From Zonotrichia leucophrys gambelii (taxonomy: Eukaryota; Chordata; Aves; Passeriformes; Passerellidae), in contig NC_088200.1 in assembly GCF_028769735.1 (NCBI RefSeq), positions 68,640,061 to 68,704,060 of the forward strand: DNA of 64,000 nt, read 5' to 3'. Below, piece after piece: positions 24,141 to 36,169 of this stretch. The notes under the pieces are model-generated. The model was not told where the DNA came from. It worked only from the letters and a program-made list of their open reading frames with translations, and made no database searches. Every line of letters starts with the position of its first letter. Positions within the stretch are counted from its first letter, which is position 1. Made by a program: the position numbers and the translations under genes.

Positions 24141-24807
24141 ATCTGGGAGGGGAGTGAGAACAGGCTGTGTTTGACACCCACAGAGGCATTAGTACACCCC
24201 CTGCCCTGTAGTTTTCAAGCCCATCAGTGCTGAGTGCACTGCCTGCCCTGGAACTCCAGCGACTGAAGGGGGAAGGTCAGTGTGGTTATCATCTCCAGCA
24301 CAGAACTGTTCCCTGTAAGACCTTATTTACATACGCTGTGATTTACACAGCCCACCATGATTATCAATTAGCACCCACAACTTTCAAATTATTTTTCTGG
24401 CTTGGCAGAGCCTCCCTACCAGCATATTACTTTTGATGCTAAGTATGCCCTTTCATCTGTTAATTTTGTTTCCAATTGCTGTTGACTTCACCTGGCAACT
24501 CTCTTCAAATAAATCCTCCATTCCTCTGAAATTTCTTGAAAATGTTCTCTTTTCTTCTTTTCCCCACTTCCTTTTAATTGAGCATTTTCACACAGTTAGG
24601 TCTTTTAATGCATCTCCACAAATCAATACCACCACTTCCTCTAAAATGTTGATGTCTTTATTCTAATTTCCCATCAGTTTCTTATGGTCTTTCTTCTTCT
24701 GACTCTTGCAGATCAAACAACCAGCAGCCTGTGCATCATATTGCCAGCACTAGGTACAAAGGGACAAAGGGCCACCCAGACTCTGTTACATTGCAATTAC
24801 AAATTGA

Positions 24808-24866
24808 ACTGTTATCTCTCTCTCTCTCCTTTTCTTTTTTTTTTATTTCTTTTTTTTTTTTTTTTT
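24808..24866. repeat. CT-repeat and poly(T) tract
   Basis: A (CT)n run followed by two long T runs, with a further T run near 24889-24902. This is low-complexity sequence. It could be the poly(A) tail of an old retroposed sequence on the minus strand, but no source sequence is recognisable. Confidence 0.85.
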
Positions 24867-25162
24867 TGAAGTGCTTACAAGCCTTCTCTGATTTTTTTTT
24901 TTCTGCATGTGGCTCCTCTCTAAGGCTTCCAGGTAACATACTCAGGTGTGACAGAATTTACGAGTTTTTTAGGAGTTTTCTCTCTATTATCATAGGAACA
25001 CAATAAATGCCACATTCTAAGCCTGTAGCAAGCCACTTGCAATCTCAATCGAGAAAGGCAAATTTTGCACCAGACAGCAACATCGTCCAGAACCAGATCC
25101 TCCTCTGTGCTGCAAAAATTGGACTTTTAATCCAATTTTTTTAAATTCATGAAGCACATATG

Positions 25163-25580
25163 CACAGAATCACAGAATCATAAAATAGGTACGGAAGTGA
25201 TCTCTGGAGACCATGGACTTCAATCCCTCCACCAAAGCAGGGTCAACTCCAGCAGGTTACACAGGGATGCATCCAGGTGGGTTTGGAATGCCTCCAGAGC
25301 AGGAGGCTCCACAATCCCCCTGAGCAGCCCGTTCCAGTGCCCTGCCACTCTCAGTGCAAACTTCTTCCTCAGGCTGAGGTGGAATTTCTTGTGTTGTAGT
25401 TTATGTCTATTACTCCTCATAGTACTGCTAGGCACTACTGAAAAGAATCTGGCAGCATCCTTTTGGCACCCGACTTTGAGATATTTGTACGCATTAATGA
25501 GACCCCCTCTCAGCCTCCTCCGAACTACACAAGCCCAGTTCCCGCAGTCCCGCCTCGTACGGGAGATCCTGATCCCAGAG
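25163..25580 (-). mobile_element. CR1 LINE, 3' part including the end of the RT open frame
   Basis: The CR1 tail (ACAGAATCACAGAATCAT) lies at the left edge in reverse orientation. Reading the minus strand gives the conserved C-terminus of the CR1 polymerase protein (motifs KFHLSLRKKF and GHWNGLLR, between about 25270 and 25400). The copy is 5'-truncated. It abuts the FEM1C CpG island, about 300 bases upstream of the promoter core. The copy is old, judging by its divergence. Confidence 0.85.
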
Positions 25581-25733
25581 GATCCATGTGGTCTCTGCCC
25601 CCCCGCTCCCGCAGCTCCTGGTCTTCCTTGCGTTGCGGAGCACAGGACGGGACCCAGCGGTGCCGGTACACAGCACAGATGTGTCCGTACAAAGCCCACG
25701 GCGTGTCTCTGAAGAGCATTCCCGAAGTACCTC

Positions 25734-25763
25734 TGTGGGACCCTGTGGGACCCTGTGGGACCC
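25734..25763. repeat. Three exact copies of a 10-base unit
   Basis: TGTGGGACCC is repeated three times without change at the upstream edge of the CpG island. Confidence 0.95.
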
Positions 25764-25876
25764 TCGCGCTCCCTGCACACCCGGGCCCCGCGCTTCTCCT
25801 CCCAGCGCCCCCTAGCGGCCGCCTGTGCCCGCACCGCGCCCTCCAGCGGCGGCGTAGTCCCGCCCCCAGGCGCTCG

Positions 25877-25927
25877 GGGCGTGGCTCTGATTGGCCGCGG
25901 CGGGGCTGCCCCGCCCCCTGCGCAGGG
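25877..25927 (+). promoter_or_regulatory. FEM1C: Probable FEM1C core promoter elements
   Basis: Within 50 bases lie a GC/KLF-type box (GGGGCGTGG, 25877-25885), an inverted CCAAT box (ATTGG, 25890-25894), a second GC box (CCCCGCCCC, 25909-25917) and an NRF1-like half site (CTGCGCAGG, 25918-25926). This is the usual make-up of a TATA-less housekeeping promoter. Transcription probably starts between about 25920 and 25960. The exact start is an inference. Confidence 0.6.
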
Positions 25928-25955
25928 CCGGCCCTGGCGGCGGGGCCCGGCTGTC

Positions 25956-26006
25956 ATGGAGGCGCCGGACGGAGCGCGGGCAGCGGCGGCGGGCGCGTCC
26001 TTCTGA
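25956..26006 (+). CDS. Upstream open reading frame (16 codons) in the FEM1C leader
   Basis: An ATG at 25956 with G at -3 and G at +4 (strong Kozak context) opens a 16-codon frame rich in Ala and Gly, ending in TGA at 26004-26006 two bases before a GGC repeat. If transcription starts upstream of it, ribosomes would meet it before the FEM1C start. A leader regulatory role is an inference. No product is known to me. Confidence 0.35.
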   Translation: MEAPDGARAAAAGASF

Positions 26007-26007
26007 G

Positions 26008-26031
26008 GGCGGCGGCGGCGGCGGCGGCGGC
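26008..26031 (+). repeat. (GGC)8 trinucleotide repeat in the probable FEM1C 5' UTR
   Basis: Eight uninterrupted GGC units inside the CpG island and inside the probable first exon. Such arrays in 5' UTRs can vary in length and form stable RNA structures. Confidence 0.9.
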
Positions 26032-26600
26032 GGGAGGCGGCCCGGACCGCCCCGGGAAGGTAGCGCGCGGCCTGGCGGGCCTTGTCGGCCGGCTCCGAGC
26101 ACGGCGGCCGCGGGGGTTGGGTGCCGTGCGGGAAAGGAGGGAGGGGGATGGGGCTGCGGGACTCTGGGCGCAGCGGGTCCGGTGGTGAGGCGAGCGGAGG
26201 GCTTGGGCTCTCTCCGGCGTCCGGGGCTTGACCGGAATGCGGCCGTCGCCTTCCCCGCCCGGCTGCTTTGGAGGTGCGTGTCTGCGGGTCTTCCGGCGGG
26301 AAGCGGAGGCTCTATACTCGGGATACGCCCCGAAAGGAGTCGGGGGTGCAGCTGACGGAGGCGTGAGGGAGAAGAGGATCGTTCTGTGTCCGGCGTGGAT
26401 AACGCGCTGGTGGGATCAGCCCCCTCCTCCCCGTAGCTTTCCTCAGGGGCCACCGCGCGGCCCGGGAGAGCCCCAAGGAATGCAGCTGGACACCGGCGCG
26501 CCACAGCAGCGACTTGTTTGGGTGTAGCTGTGGGAAAATACAATGCGGTTGCTTGTTTGCGAAGTAGGAGGTGAAAACATCGAGAATTCTCCTTTTGCAG

Positions 26601-26784
26601 ATTTGTGATAAGCACAGCCTGCGCTTCGTCAGGACCCTGTTTGGAGTCTCCATGTTGTCCTATCTGGATGAAACTGATCTGAGAAGAAGGTGGGGACATT
26701 CTGTTTGGGCTAAGCACTTACAGTAAACTCTTGGCTGAAAAATTCAGGTGTGTATCCATCGGGAAGTAGAGAGGTCAAGGCTAA
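26601..26784 (+). other. FEM1C: FEM1C 5' UTR segment of the start-codon exon, with a small uORF
   Basis: A polypyrimidine tract and acceptor (TTCTCCTTTTGCAG, ending at 26600) define the exon start. The leader contains an ATG at 26652 that opens a 24-codon frame ending in TAA at 26724-26726, in a weak context (T at -3). The FEM1C start at 26785 follows 58 bases later. Confidence 0.65.
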
Positions 26785-27328
26785 ATGGATCTAAAGACAG
26801 CAGTCTTCAACGCTGCTCGTGATGGCAAGCTGCGGCTCCTTTCCAAGCTACTGGCAAGCAAAACAAGGGAAGAGGTGGCCCAGCTGATGTCAGAAAAAAC
26901 CAATGGTGCCACGCCACTTCTCATGGCAGCCCGCTATGGTCACCTCGACATGGTGGAATACTTGTTGGACCATTGCTCTGCCTCGATAGAGGTTGGTGGC
27001 TCGGTGAATTTTGATGGTGAGACCATCGAGGGAGCTCCGCCGCTGTGGGCAGCATCGGCCGCCGGCCACTTGAAGGTTGTTCAGTGTCTGTTGGATCATG
27101 GTGCGTCTGTCAACAACACAACGCTGACAAATTCAACGCCTCTTAGAGCTGCCTGTTTTGATGGTCACCTGGAAATAGTCAAGTACCTTGTAGAGCACAA
27201 AGCAGACCTGGAAGTATCAAACCGTCACGGGCATACGTGCTTGATGATCTCATGTTACAAAGGCCACAAAGAAATAGCTCAGTATTTACTTGAAAAAGGA
27301 GCGGATGTGAACAGAAAAAGTGTTAAAG
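26785..27328 (+). CDS. FEM1C: FEM1C, first coding exon (residues 1-181 plus one base)
   Basis: This exon encodes the N-terminus of FEM1C, a substrate receptor of the CUL2-elongin B/C ubiquitin ligase that binds C-terminal degrons, notably those ending in arginine. The start MDLKTAVFNAARDGKLRLL is the family start. Five ankyrin repeats follow, at about residues 2-31, 40-70, 82-111, 115-145 and 149-178, with typical TPL and GH..IV helices. Asp77 and Asp126 of the degron pocket are present. Asp126 is the residue known to contact the degron arginine and is altered in a human neurodevelopmental disorder. The exon ends at AAAG|GTAAGT, a strong donor, leaving one base of a Gly codon (phase 1). FEM1A and FEM1B are less likely because the wording fits FEM1C almost throughout. 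Confidence 0.98.
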
Positions 27329-30300
27329 GTAAGTTAGTTTTTTGACTTTCATTGTGGTAAATAGAGGTAAAGTTACTAATTTACTTCATAAAGAGCCTGA
27401 CATCAAAAAAATTCTTCTGTTCTCATAAAGCATAATATATTAAGCGTTTATAAGTATGTTTTTACTTTTTCTTTTTAATTTACTGGTTTTTAACGTGGAT
27501 TAGAAAATTATTGTTTAAATTGATACATTTTAATCTTAAATCCCTAATTCTTAAAAGACTTAGTTGTATGAAGTGTCACATTTATGCATGTTTTAAAAGC
27601 TAATAAAGTTGCTGAAAACCGCTCTTTGTAGTAGGTTGGTCTAGCAGCATACACAAAAACATGAGCATGTGTTCTTGGTTTTCGTAGTAATTCTTAAGAC
27701 ACCAAGTGTGCTGTATATAAAACTGATCCGTGCCAGTAAGGCTGATCTAAGGAAATACGCATAAAGGAGAAGAATTACTTTCTGCATTCAAAAATTAATA
27801 ACCACTTTCCTCTTCACCCACTCTCTCCAAATTACTGAGTAATTTTATACCTTTTTCAGTGTTAGTAAGCAAAAATATATATTAGGATTGAAGAAATGAA
27901 GATACAGATGACTGTGATCTCAGCAGAAGGGCTTCCAGTGGCTCACATATCTCAAACCCTTTTGCCCATGTTTACAGTTGCTCTGGTGTTACCACACAAA
28001 TTAAAGATTTCTGGCCTTTTTTCCTGTGACCATAATGAGTTGAACATACAAATTTTCTATTACATATCAGACTTGTATTTAGTTGTGATATTAGCCTGAA
28101 AAGCACACCAGTTGCTTCAATTTACAGCTAATTTTTTATCTCACTGAGCCAGGATTATGTTTCATCAGATTTTGGGTTTTTTAATATATATAAATACATA
28201 AAAAAACGAATCTGCTAGCAGTTGTTTTGCAGCATAATACTTCTGCCTTTTTCAGGTTAATTACATTTGTAACTGTATACTGTACCTTTCAGTTATTGGT
28301 GTTAAAGTATCCTTTGTGTTTAAATTGTTGTATGATACTGGTAAATACCAAATGTGAGAGTAATCTGTAGAAAAGCTGCTAATATGCCTTAAATATGGTT
28401 AAATATGCCTTTTCTCAACAAATCATGCAAATATGTGGGTTTAGCGTAAAGAAAGCTAAACTACAGATTTGTCATGGAGGTGGGCAGAGCAAAATAAATC
28501 TTCCTTTGTAAGGGTTTGAGGTTGCTCATGAATCATCATGGACTTGTGGTAGGATAAAAATGTCATTTTTCTAAATAACATTCTGGGAATAGCAAGCTAA
28601 ATATAAAGTGTGTAAGCAACTGAAAACTTGAGGTTTAGTTTTAAACTTATCCATTTATATGATAGGTGTGAACCAAGCAATGCTCTTAAATACTTGATTT
28701 AATTGGGAAAGAGATGTAATTCTGCAGCTCTTTTTCTCCCTCATTTTGTGTTGGTGGAATAGGCTTTACCTTACTCATCCTTTTTATTCACTTTATTAGT
28801 GAACTAGCATTATTTGTCTTTGTTTAAATGACTGGGGATTTTCTCAGTGGTGTCAGTTATCTTAATTCCTTTCTATTTCCTTTAGTTTTCTGTGTGACTT
28901 GCATCTAGGCAGACAAGCAAAGGTTCTTAAAGTAGATAAATGATCCTTAATTTAAAAAGTTGGATTGGATATGGTTCAGTTCATTAAAACTCATTTTACA
29001 CTTGAAACTGTCATGTGTACAACTGGATGTGTGTACGTAATAGCTGTCTGTTGGTAATGTGTGGAAGTCACCTCTGGTATGACAGGAGCATATTTTTGGT
29101 ATCTTTAGAAGTTTTATCTCTGAAGTTACTGAATATGCAGTGGTGAGGTAAAGCAAGCAAGCAGGAAAGTACTATAAACCCTGAACGTCATTTGCAGAAA
29201 GGCAGAAGAACTGAGGACAATTGGTAGCTCTAAGTATTGTAACAGTGGCTGAGGTTCAGCAGGTAACCTCCTCAGTTTTGTGTTGCAAAAATGTTATTGA
29301 TTTTAAAATTAGTCAAACAATATTCATTCTGCATTGTCACCCTCCCCCTCAAAGAATCTTGTGTATTACTTTCAGTTTCTACTCCTCCCTGCTGTGTCCT
29401 AAATAGCTGACAGTGTCCTGTGCTTGTAGCAGGAAGATAACAGAGCATCTGAGTGTTCTGCTCCCGAGTAGTAAGAGTTGCTGCCCTTTTATGTGAGTTC
29501 TGTTTAGACAGGCGCCTTCCTGGGCCCTGTATAGAGAAGCCTGTTCTTTCCTGAAAAATGTAAAGAAAAAATTTTTGCATTTAAAATTGCATACTTCTTA
29601 AAAGAGCAGAACTATTCAGTGGAGTTGCTGTTGTGGGAGATTTCTGTAGATCCTTTTTCAGATCCTTAGAGCTTGTGTGAGCATGAGGGGCAGAATTACT
29701 TGACCTATGTCTTGTGGTTTTCCACTGGATTTTCATATTGCAGAATATCACGTAATATGTATATTAAGCTTCCTGAATATATAGATATGAAAATGTTTCA
29801 GAGTGTTGACAGTTACAGGGAGAAATCTGAATACTTTGATAGAAAAAAATAGGTAAATTCACATGCATCTAAATGTATGAAAGAGTAGGTGACAACATGT
29901 GGTGAAATCTTGCTTCTAAAATGCAGAATCCCACAGCTGTGTTTTGGACTATGGAAATTCAGAGGTTCTTGAGAAAATTGTGAAAGTATGGAAGTACAGC
30001 CAGGAAATTAAGATGTTCATAAAGATTTCAGAGTGTGTCAGGTAAGATGCTGCACTGAGGTGAATGAGGTGAAGTGCAAGTCTGGAAGTGTCACCTGGTG
30101 GATGTTTGGGTAAATGAATCCTCAACTGTGAAAGATGGCCAGTGGTTCTGAATTTAAAGTGCGAGCCTTCGATGGTATTTGTTTCTACTGTTTTGCAGAT
30201 CTGAACTTTCTCACAGTTTCCCTGAGCTTCTGTGTAGGATTTAGGCAGCAGAACTGTAAACAGAGGATATTTTTAAAAGTATTTTAGTTTACATGAACAG

Positions 30301-30475
30301 TGTAAGTGATGGGGACAAACTGATAGGTGGGGTAAGAAGGGTGGGTGGGTTTTATTATTTTGTCATGGTGGAAAACAGCAAAGATATCTACAGATAGGAA
30401 GCAGCCTAAGCAATACTTCATAAAGTGAATTAATTTACCAATGTCTCTGATTCATAGCTTTCGCCAGTGTTCTGC

Positions 30476-31030
30476 TGTCATGGCTTAATGCCAGCCAGCA
30501 GCCAAGCCCCAGAGAGCTGCTTGCTCACTTCCCCGCCAGTGAGACCAGGAGCAGAATACTCGTGGCTTGAGATAAAGACAGCTTAAAAAGGAAAACAAAA
30601 GCAGAGCACACAAGCCAAGCAAAATGAGGAATTCGCCACTTCCCATGCGTAGTCCTGCTCCACAAGAGCAGTTGTCCCTCATGTGTAACACTTACCTCAG
30701 AAGACAAACACCATCACTCCAAATGGTCCACCTTTTCTCTTTCTTTCCCCCAGCTTTACGTCCTGAGCATGATGTCACATGGTCTGGGAATCCCTTTGGT
30801 CAGTTTGGGTCACCTGTCCCAGCTGTGTCTCCTCCCAGCCTCTCATGCACTCCCAACTTCTCACCCGTGTGGCAGCACAAAGAGCAGAAAAGGCCTTGGC
30901 TCTGTGTAAGCCCTGCTGAGCAACAACAAAAACATCTTTGTGTTATCAGCCCTGTGCTCAGCACAAATCCGAAACATAGCCCCTACTGGCCACTGTGAAG
31001 AAAATGAATTCTACTCAGCTGAAACCAGCA
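30476..31030 (-). mobile_element. ERVL-type LTR, antisense in the FEM1C intron
   Basis: Begins TGTCATGG and ends CCAGCA, and aligns over its whole length with the block at 48429-48935. Shared landmarks are AGCTGAAACCAGCA at the right end, the phrase TTGGTCAGTTTGGGTCACCTGTCCCA in diverged form, and a TGAGATAAAGA-type block. I recall this as a common avian ERVL LTR whose sense strand starts TG..CTGGTTTCAGCTG, which places it on the minus strand. No target-site duplication is visible. Internal retroviral genes are absent. Confidence 0.8.
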
Positions 31031-34000
31031 GAACAACTCCTCATTTAAGAAGCTGCAAATTAAAAATAAAGTTTAACGAGTTTCACTTGTAGTTAATGAT
31101 CTCTCAGATGGCAAGTTTTTATGCTGTTCCTAAAAGTAGGAAGAATGTGGGTAATGTTAGAGTAGCAGAAACACAACTTTTTTCAGAAGGTGGAATCCTA
31201 AAGTAAAACCTCAAATGAAGCAGAGTTTTGTGTCTGTGCCAGATGAGGAGCATGTTCTGTGTCAGCTGCATGCCGTTTTCTGTTCTGCTGCACTATGAAG
31301 CCTGCCAGTGATTTGTTGTTAGAGTGGTGCCGCCTTACTATTACGTTCAGAACAGACCACTGCATTCTCAAAGACAGTGTTTTGCTGATGTGCGCATTTG
31401 GTGATGAGTAGGCAGGCAAATGTTTACTCTCTTAATACAAGTGTCAGTCATTTTAAGGATTCCAGATTCCAGATTTGGGCCCTTTGAGGCTATCTTTTTT
31501 GATTTTTTTTTTTTTATTAAAGGTACAATATTTCATGTAAGTTCCCCGTTGAAATATTTTTCATTCAAGACTGATTGTAAAGAAATCTTATACTTCTGCT
31601 TCAGTTCCAGACAGGACAGTTAAGATCTTGCATTTTGAAAATTTGCAGTGCACATTTTAATAGCTTGTGTTTATACTTTATTCTCCTCTGCCAGATTTGC
31701 AGAAAGAAAGGGAAAAAAATCCATTATTGCAGCAATTAGTGAGTTAGATCATGGATAAAATATGCATGTGTTGGTAGCCAGGATGGGTCAAATGCAAGGG
31801 AATTGTTACCTTTTTTCAAAATACATGCTTAAGAGGCAGCTGTTTTACCTGAAGATAGCTGGTAAGTCTTTCCATTGCTCAGTGGCCTGGTTTGCAATCT
31901 CTCTCTTCAAAGTGCTTTCTGTGGTTTTATTAGTGGTTTTCACCAACTCTGCCTGCCTTTTGTAGTTAAAGGACTCATCAGCTAGCCTTAAGACTGGTTT
32001 TTCTCCCCCAGAGTACTAGAAGATCAGAATTTTGTTTCTAAGAACTGCTGGCCAAGGCATTCTCTTACTTTTCTCTTGAGATATGCACAGGAGTGTTTAA
32101 TTGCATTAAAAAAAAGGAATACTGTGATTCTTCAAATCTACTGTCACAGTATTTAATATTTTTGTAAAATAATATGGTAAACAAGGTTTGTTGACTTTGG
32201 ACTTTGTTTCCTCATTTTGGGAAGTACAGAAGAATGCAAACTTCTGTCTGTATGGGTATTGTATCAAGGGCTAGATCAAGGGCTAGTGCTAGTTCAGTAT
32301 TGTTGTTAGTAAGGGGTACTGAAAGATGTGACCTCAAACCTGCTGGTAAGGGAAAAAATATTTTACAGACATAGCAGACTGAGAAGTAGGGGACTCATGG
32401 AGAATCATGCTATTTCCTTTATGACAAGTGTGGTATAGTATGTGTTAAAAATAATTAATTTTATTGTGCTATAAACATTAAGGAGTCTTGACAGGTTTGT
32501 TTTCTTCTGAAGGTGTTTGTCTTCTCTGCTTGGCAAGGTTCATAGTATCACTGAGGGAGCAGGGAAGGGATAACAAAATCCCCAAGAAAGGTCTTTGGGG
32601 TTTTTTTCTGCTTGTTGTTGTTGCTTTTTTGCTTATTTTTTAAAATTCTCCCAATGAATAAACACTTGCTCTAAAAGTGAGCTGTGTCTTTTTTTTGGGG
32701 GGGGGTAGTGGTTTGCTTTTTTCCCCTTTTTTGGTAGGTATTATATGGTACCAGGGCTCTGAAACTCATAGATGTTTTGTTTGTGACTGTGTGTGGAATG
32801 TGAGCCTCAGGAGGAATGTCAAAGTTAAATAAGGAAGATAAAGATACAATTTAAGTTTAATTCTAACTAAAAAGTTTTTGTTTAAATTACATCATACACA
32901 GCATGCGGTTATTCACATAATTGATAATGTTCATAATACAAGTTCTCTTGAAGCATTTCAGTGAGCAAGACAGCAATTACTCCCTTACATCGTATGGAAA
33001 TTCCATTAAAATAAATTGTTGAGATAAGCAGTTCTTTGCATTTGTTAGTTAGTTTCTTGAAGGAAAGACATTTCGTTTTTATTCACTATGCACACTGAGA
33101 GTTAGGATGTTTAACAGTTTTCTTATGCATTGTCCATATTTGGATCTATCTGGCAATACCTTTAAATCAGTAAAGACTCTTGGAAGACTGAATTACTTCA
33201 AGTGCTGTGGTAGAAAAATAAATGAATGTTACATGAAAAATTTCACTTTATAAGTGATGACTTCATTTGTAAGGCTATAAAAATATATACAGGTGGTTAA
33301 TGTACACACTAGTCAGTCATTTAAATTAAATACTTTTATTTCTTTTGTTTTTAATGATCTTGGATAGAAACTCAGATTGGTGATAAGTTTTAATGTAAGT
33401 TTTACAACGTGTAGATTTGATAAAGCATTTTGGAAGCATTAGGAAGTGGATGCACTTAATTGGTTGCAAATCAAGTCAAATCACTTTCTGTGTCATAGCT
33501 TCATTTTCTTCCATTCCCTTGTCACAAGCTATCAGTCTATTTTGGGAATTACTTGCTTTTGACATAGAAAAGCCTGTCCTCCTTATGAATTTGAATACCC
33601 ACCCCCACTCCAGTAAGTTTGGAAGCACTGGGTAGTTAGTTTTGTGATACATGAAATGTTTCTGAAATGTTCATAACTCCTTTTAAAGGAGTCCTGTTAA
33701 CAAAAGAGTAAAGTGTGAAGATACAATGCCAACTAGCCATATCTTTTTCTGTACTTTGTATCTGCAAGATTTAGAAGGACTGGAGTTGGGGTTATGGAGA
33801 AGTTACTAGGTAATATGAATGGTAAAGTTTTACCCGGATAAGAGCCGTTTGTAAGCACTATTAGCAATACAATATAGTGACACTTAATATTTAGCAGAGA
33901 AGTATCCGAACTACCGGAATCATCTCCAGTCCAGTCTTTTGTCCATGCAAGGAGGAGCCTTCTATGTTATGGTAACAAGAGCTATCTTTGATGTGTGATT

Positions 34001-36169
34001 GAATTCCTGCCGGTCATTTTACAATTGACTTTTAAAAACAGATGAAACCTACTTTACAATAATCATTCCCTTAAAAAAATTAATTTGACCAAACCCATCA
34101 TATAGGTCTCTTCGAAAATTACTTGTCAAAATGACTTTCAAATTACTTTTGCTTTTTTTTTGGCATTTTTCCTTCTTAATACAGCAATAGATATAACATT
34201 GTTTTCTAGTTTGTTACTGAATAGATAATGTTACAAAAATTGAATTAATTTCTGAATTGTTTTCAGCCACTATTTATCACTATAGATGATATGGTCACTA
34301 TAGACACTATAGACAGTGTAATGTTTTGAAATGGATGAGTTAATTCACAGAATAGTGGTTGATCTGCTGTGTTTATTTGAACTGTTCAGTTCCTGGTCAG
34401 TTTGTGGTGAATGTATAGCCTTTGATTTGCACACTAAGGCCCCTCTCATGTTTTGTTTCAAATTCTTCCTCTGCTATAGCAGTTGATACTTGCTAGATAT
34501 AGACGGCTGGCAGTGTTATTTCTTAAGGCTGGGGTTTATGTTTGCGTTTTTTTTCAAGTTGACAACTCTCAACTATCTTTTTACTCCTAGGCACTTTTCA
34601 GTGGAAACTTGTGTTTCTTACAAAGTATTCTTCCCACTGCTGTATATGTACCATCCAATCAAACTTCAGTGAGGTGCAGCCACTGCATAAAAATTAGTAG
34701 TGATGGCCTCACATTATTAGTTGATACATGACATAATTTAAGCTGTGGTTATTTTCATTCCAAGGGCTACTGCTGTATAAACAACTGGAAAATTACACTA
34801 CTTCTGATAAGCTGTTAAACTGAAATCAGTATTTGTAATACCAATAAAAAAACTAAATTGTTTTAAATTTAAAGCATCCAATTGGAAAGAGCAGTGAAAT
34901 TCCTTGGAGTCTTAAGCATATTTCCATGTGTTCTACATAGCTGCATTGTAAATTAATGGCATACAGACTTTTGGATTTAGTTTACATGGACACTTGCCAA
35001 GCTTATTTTGTGTGGATTTTTATTAGTCACAGTGTGTATGCCTTCTGATTGATAAAATAGTGTCAAAAGCAGCATTACGTGGTGATGAATCTGCAGTATG
35101 TAATATGCATAGTTGGCACTGTTGTGGTTATCAAAAGTAGCAAAATATATATTAATAGCTGTGAAACAATAGTAAGAATTTGGATGTTACTGATATCTTT
35201 TGGCTTATTTGTCTTTAATATGCTTTTATGTTACTATTTTTTAAATATATCAAAAATGTTCATTTGAAAGTAGAAACAGCTGCCAGTTGCAGAACTCTGC
35301 CATGAAGGATGGTGTATGGAGTTGAGTACACCCTGAAACATTAACTGTGTTAACTGCTGGCTCAGCCAAAGCCCATGTGCATCTGTTTTTGCCTTTATCA
35401 ATAAATATAGAACTGAAGATGGTCTGAGGGACCAGCCATTCTTTAGTTTTGAATTAACTGCTGTAGTTTCATTTTAACTAGACTTTCAGCAGCGTAGCAA
35501 GAAGAATAAGTGTATGTGTATTGGTAAGTTTGTATACACGTCTGCATTTGACATCTTCCACTCTTAGGAATATAAAGGTCTTGTCCTTTCTCCGATGGCA
35601 TATTGACATTTTTCTAAAGACAGAGAGAATTTTAGCTGGTAAGGTATGTATGCCAAATTCACCAACTTTCAATCCACCTCTGCTCCTGCAACTGAAAATT
35701 TGTTGGTCTAGGTAGAGATTGTAGTGTGGCCAACCTATAACTTACTTAGTGCTATTAATGTTAAAAATTGCCTGAGGTATTAGAAAGGTGGAAAATCACT
35801 TCCTTTTTTATGAACTGGGTTTAACTTTATGAATCTTGATCTAGCAGGTAGTTTCATGTGCCACTTTGTGTTGAGATGGTGTCCTCAGTTTACTTGTTAG
35901 TAAATGATTGTAAAATCACTGGCCATTATTCAGAAATGTTTCAGGAAAAGACAGTTTAGAAAGTTTAGTTCACTGTCAATAAATGAAGCAATCTGGTATT
36001 TTTAATGTTTTTTTTCCTTAAAATGTTTGAATTTTGCTCTTAAAATATGATTCAGGGGACAAACTATTTTCGTACCTCTGGTATAATTGCAACAACCTGA
36101 GTCATAAGCTTTAGAAAGTAACTTTTTACTCATGTTTTATATGAATTTGATTAGCGTGTCAGCTAAATT

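Larger units (their letters stand above)
15119..25162. other. Ten-kilobase intergenic stretch, no gene recognised
   Basis: Mostly unique AT-rich sequence. I found no CR1 tail, LTR, tRNA-like sequence or splice-flanked coding exon. The longest open frames (around 15.5-16.4 kb) have no recognisable domains and lack gene-like context. Exceptions are the short tandem repeat at 24079-24140 and the pyrimidine tract at 24808-24866. Confidence 0.45.
25930..26059 (+). other. FEM1C: Putative non-coding first exon of FEM1C
   Basis: FEM1C in mammals has a non-coding first exon, and a splice acceptor just before the start-codon exon here (AG at 26599-26600) implies the same layout. The best-placed donor is GAAG|GTAGCG at 26059/26060. 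Other possible donors are GAG|GTGCGT at 26273/26274 and GTG|GTGAGG near 26183. The start is estimated from promoter elements. Both ends need transcript evidence. Confidence 0.45.
25540..26520. promoter_or_regulatory. CpG island over the FEM1C promoter
   Basis: A sharp change from AT-rich flanks to very GC- and CpG-rich sequence, densest between 25790 and 26300. Such islands mark promoters of broadly expressed vertebrate genes. It lies directly upstream of the FEM1C start-codon exon and has no TATA box in the expected place. Confidence 0.92.

Noticed and set aside
25220..25957. Open frame of 245 codons on the minus strand across the FEM1C promoter
   Set aside because: Its C-terminal part is the end of the CR1 polymerase and its N-terminal part is CpG-island sequence. 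The long frame is a by-product of high GC content.
25463..26355. Long Arg/Ala/Gly/Pro-rich open frames on the + strand in the CpG island
   Set aside because: Low-complexity translations of GC-rich promoter and 5' UTR sequence, with no homology.
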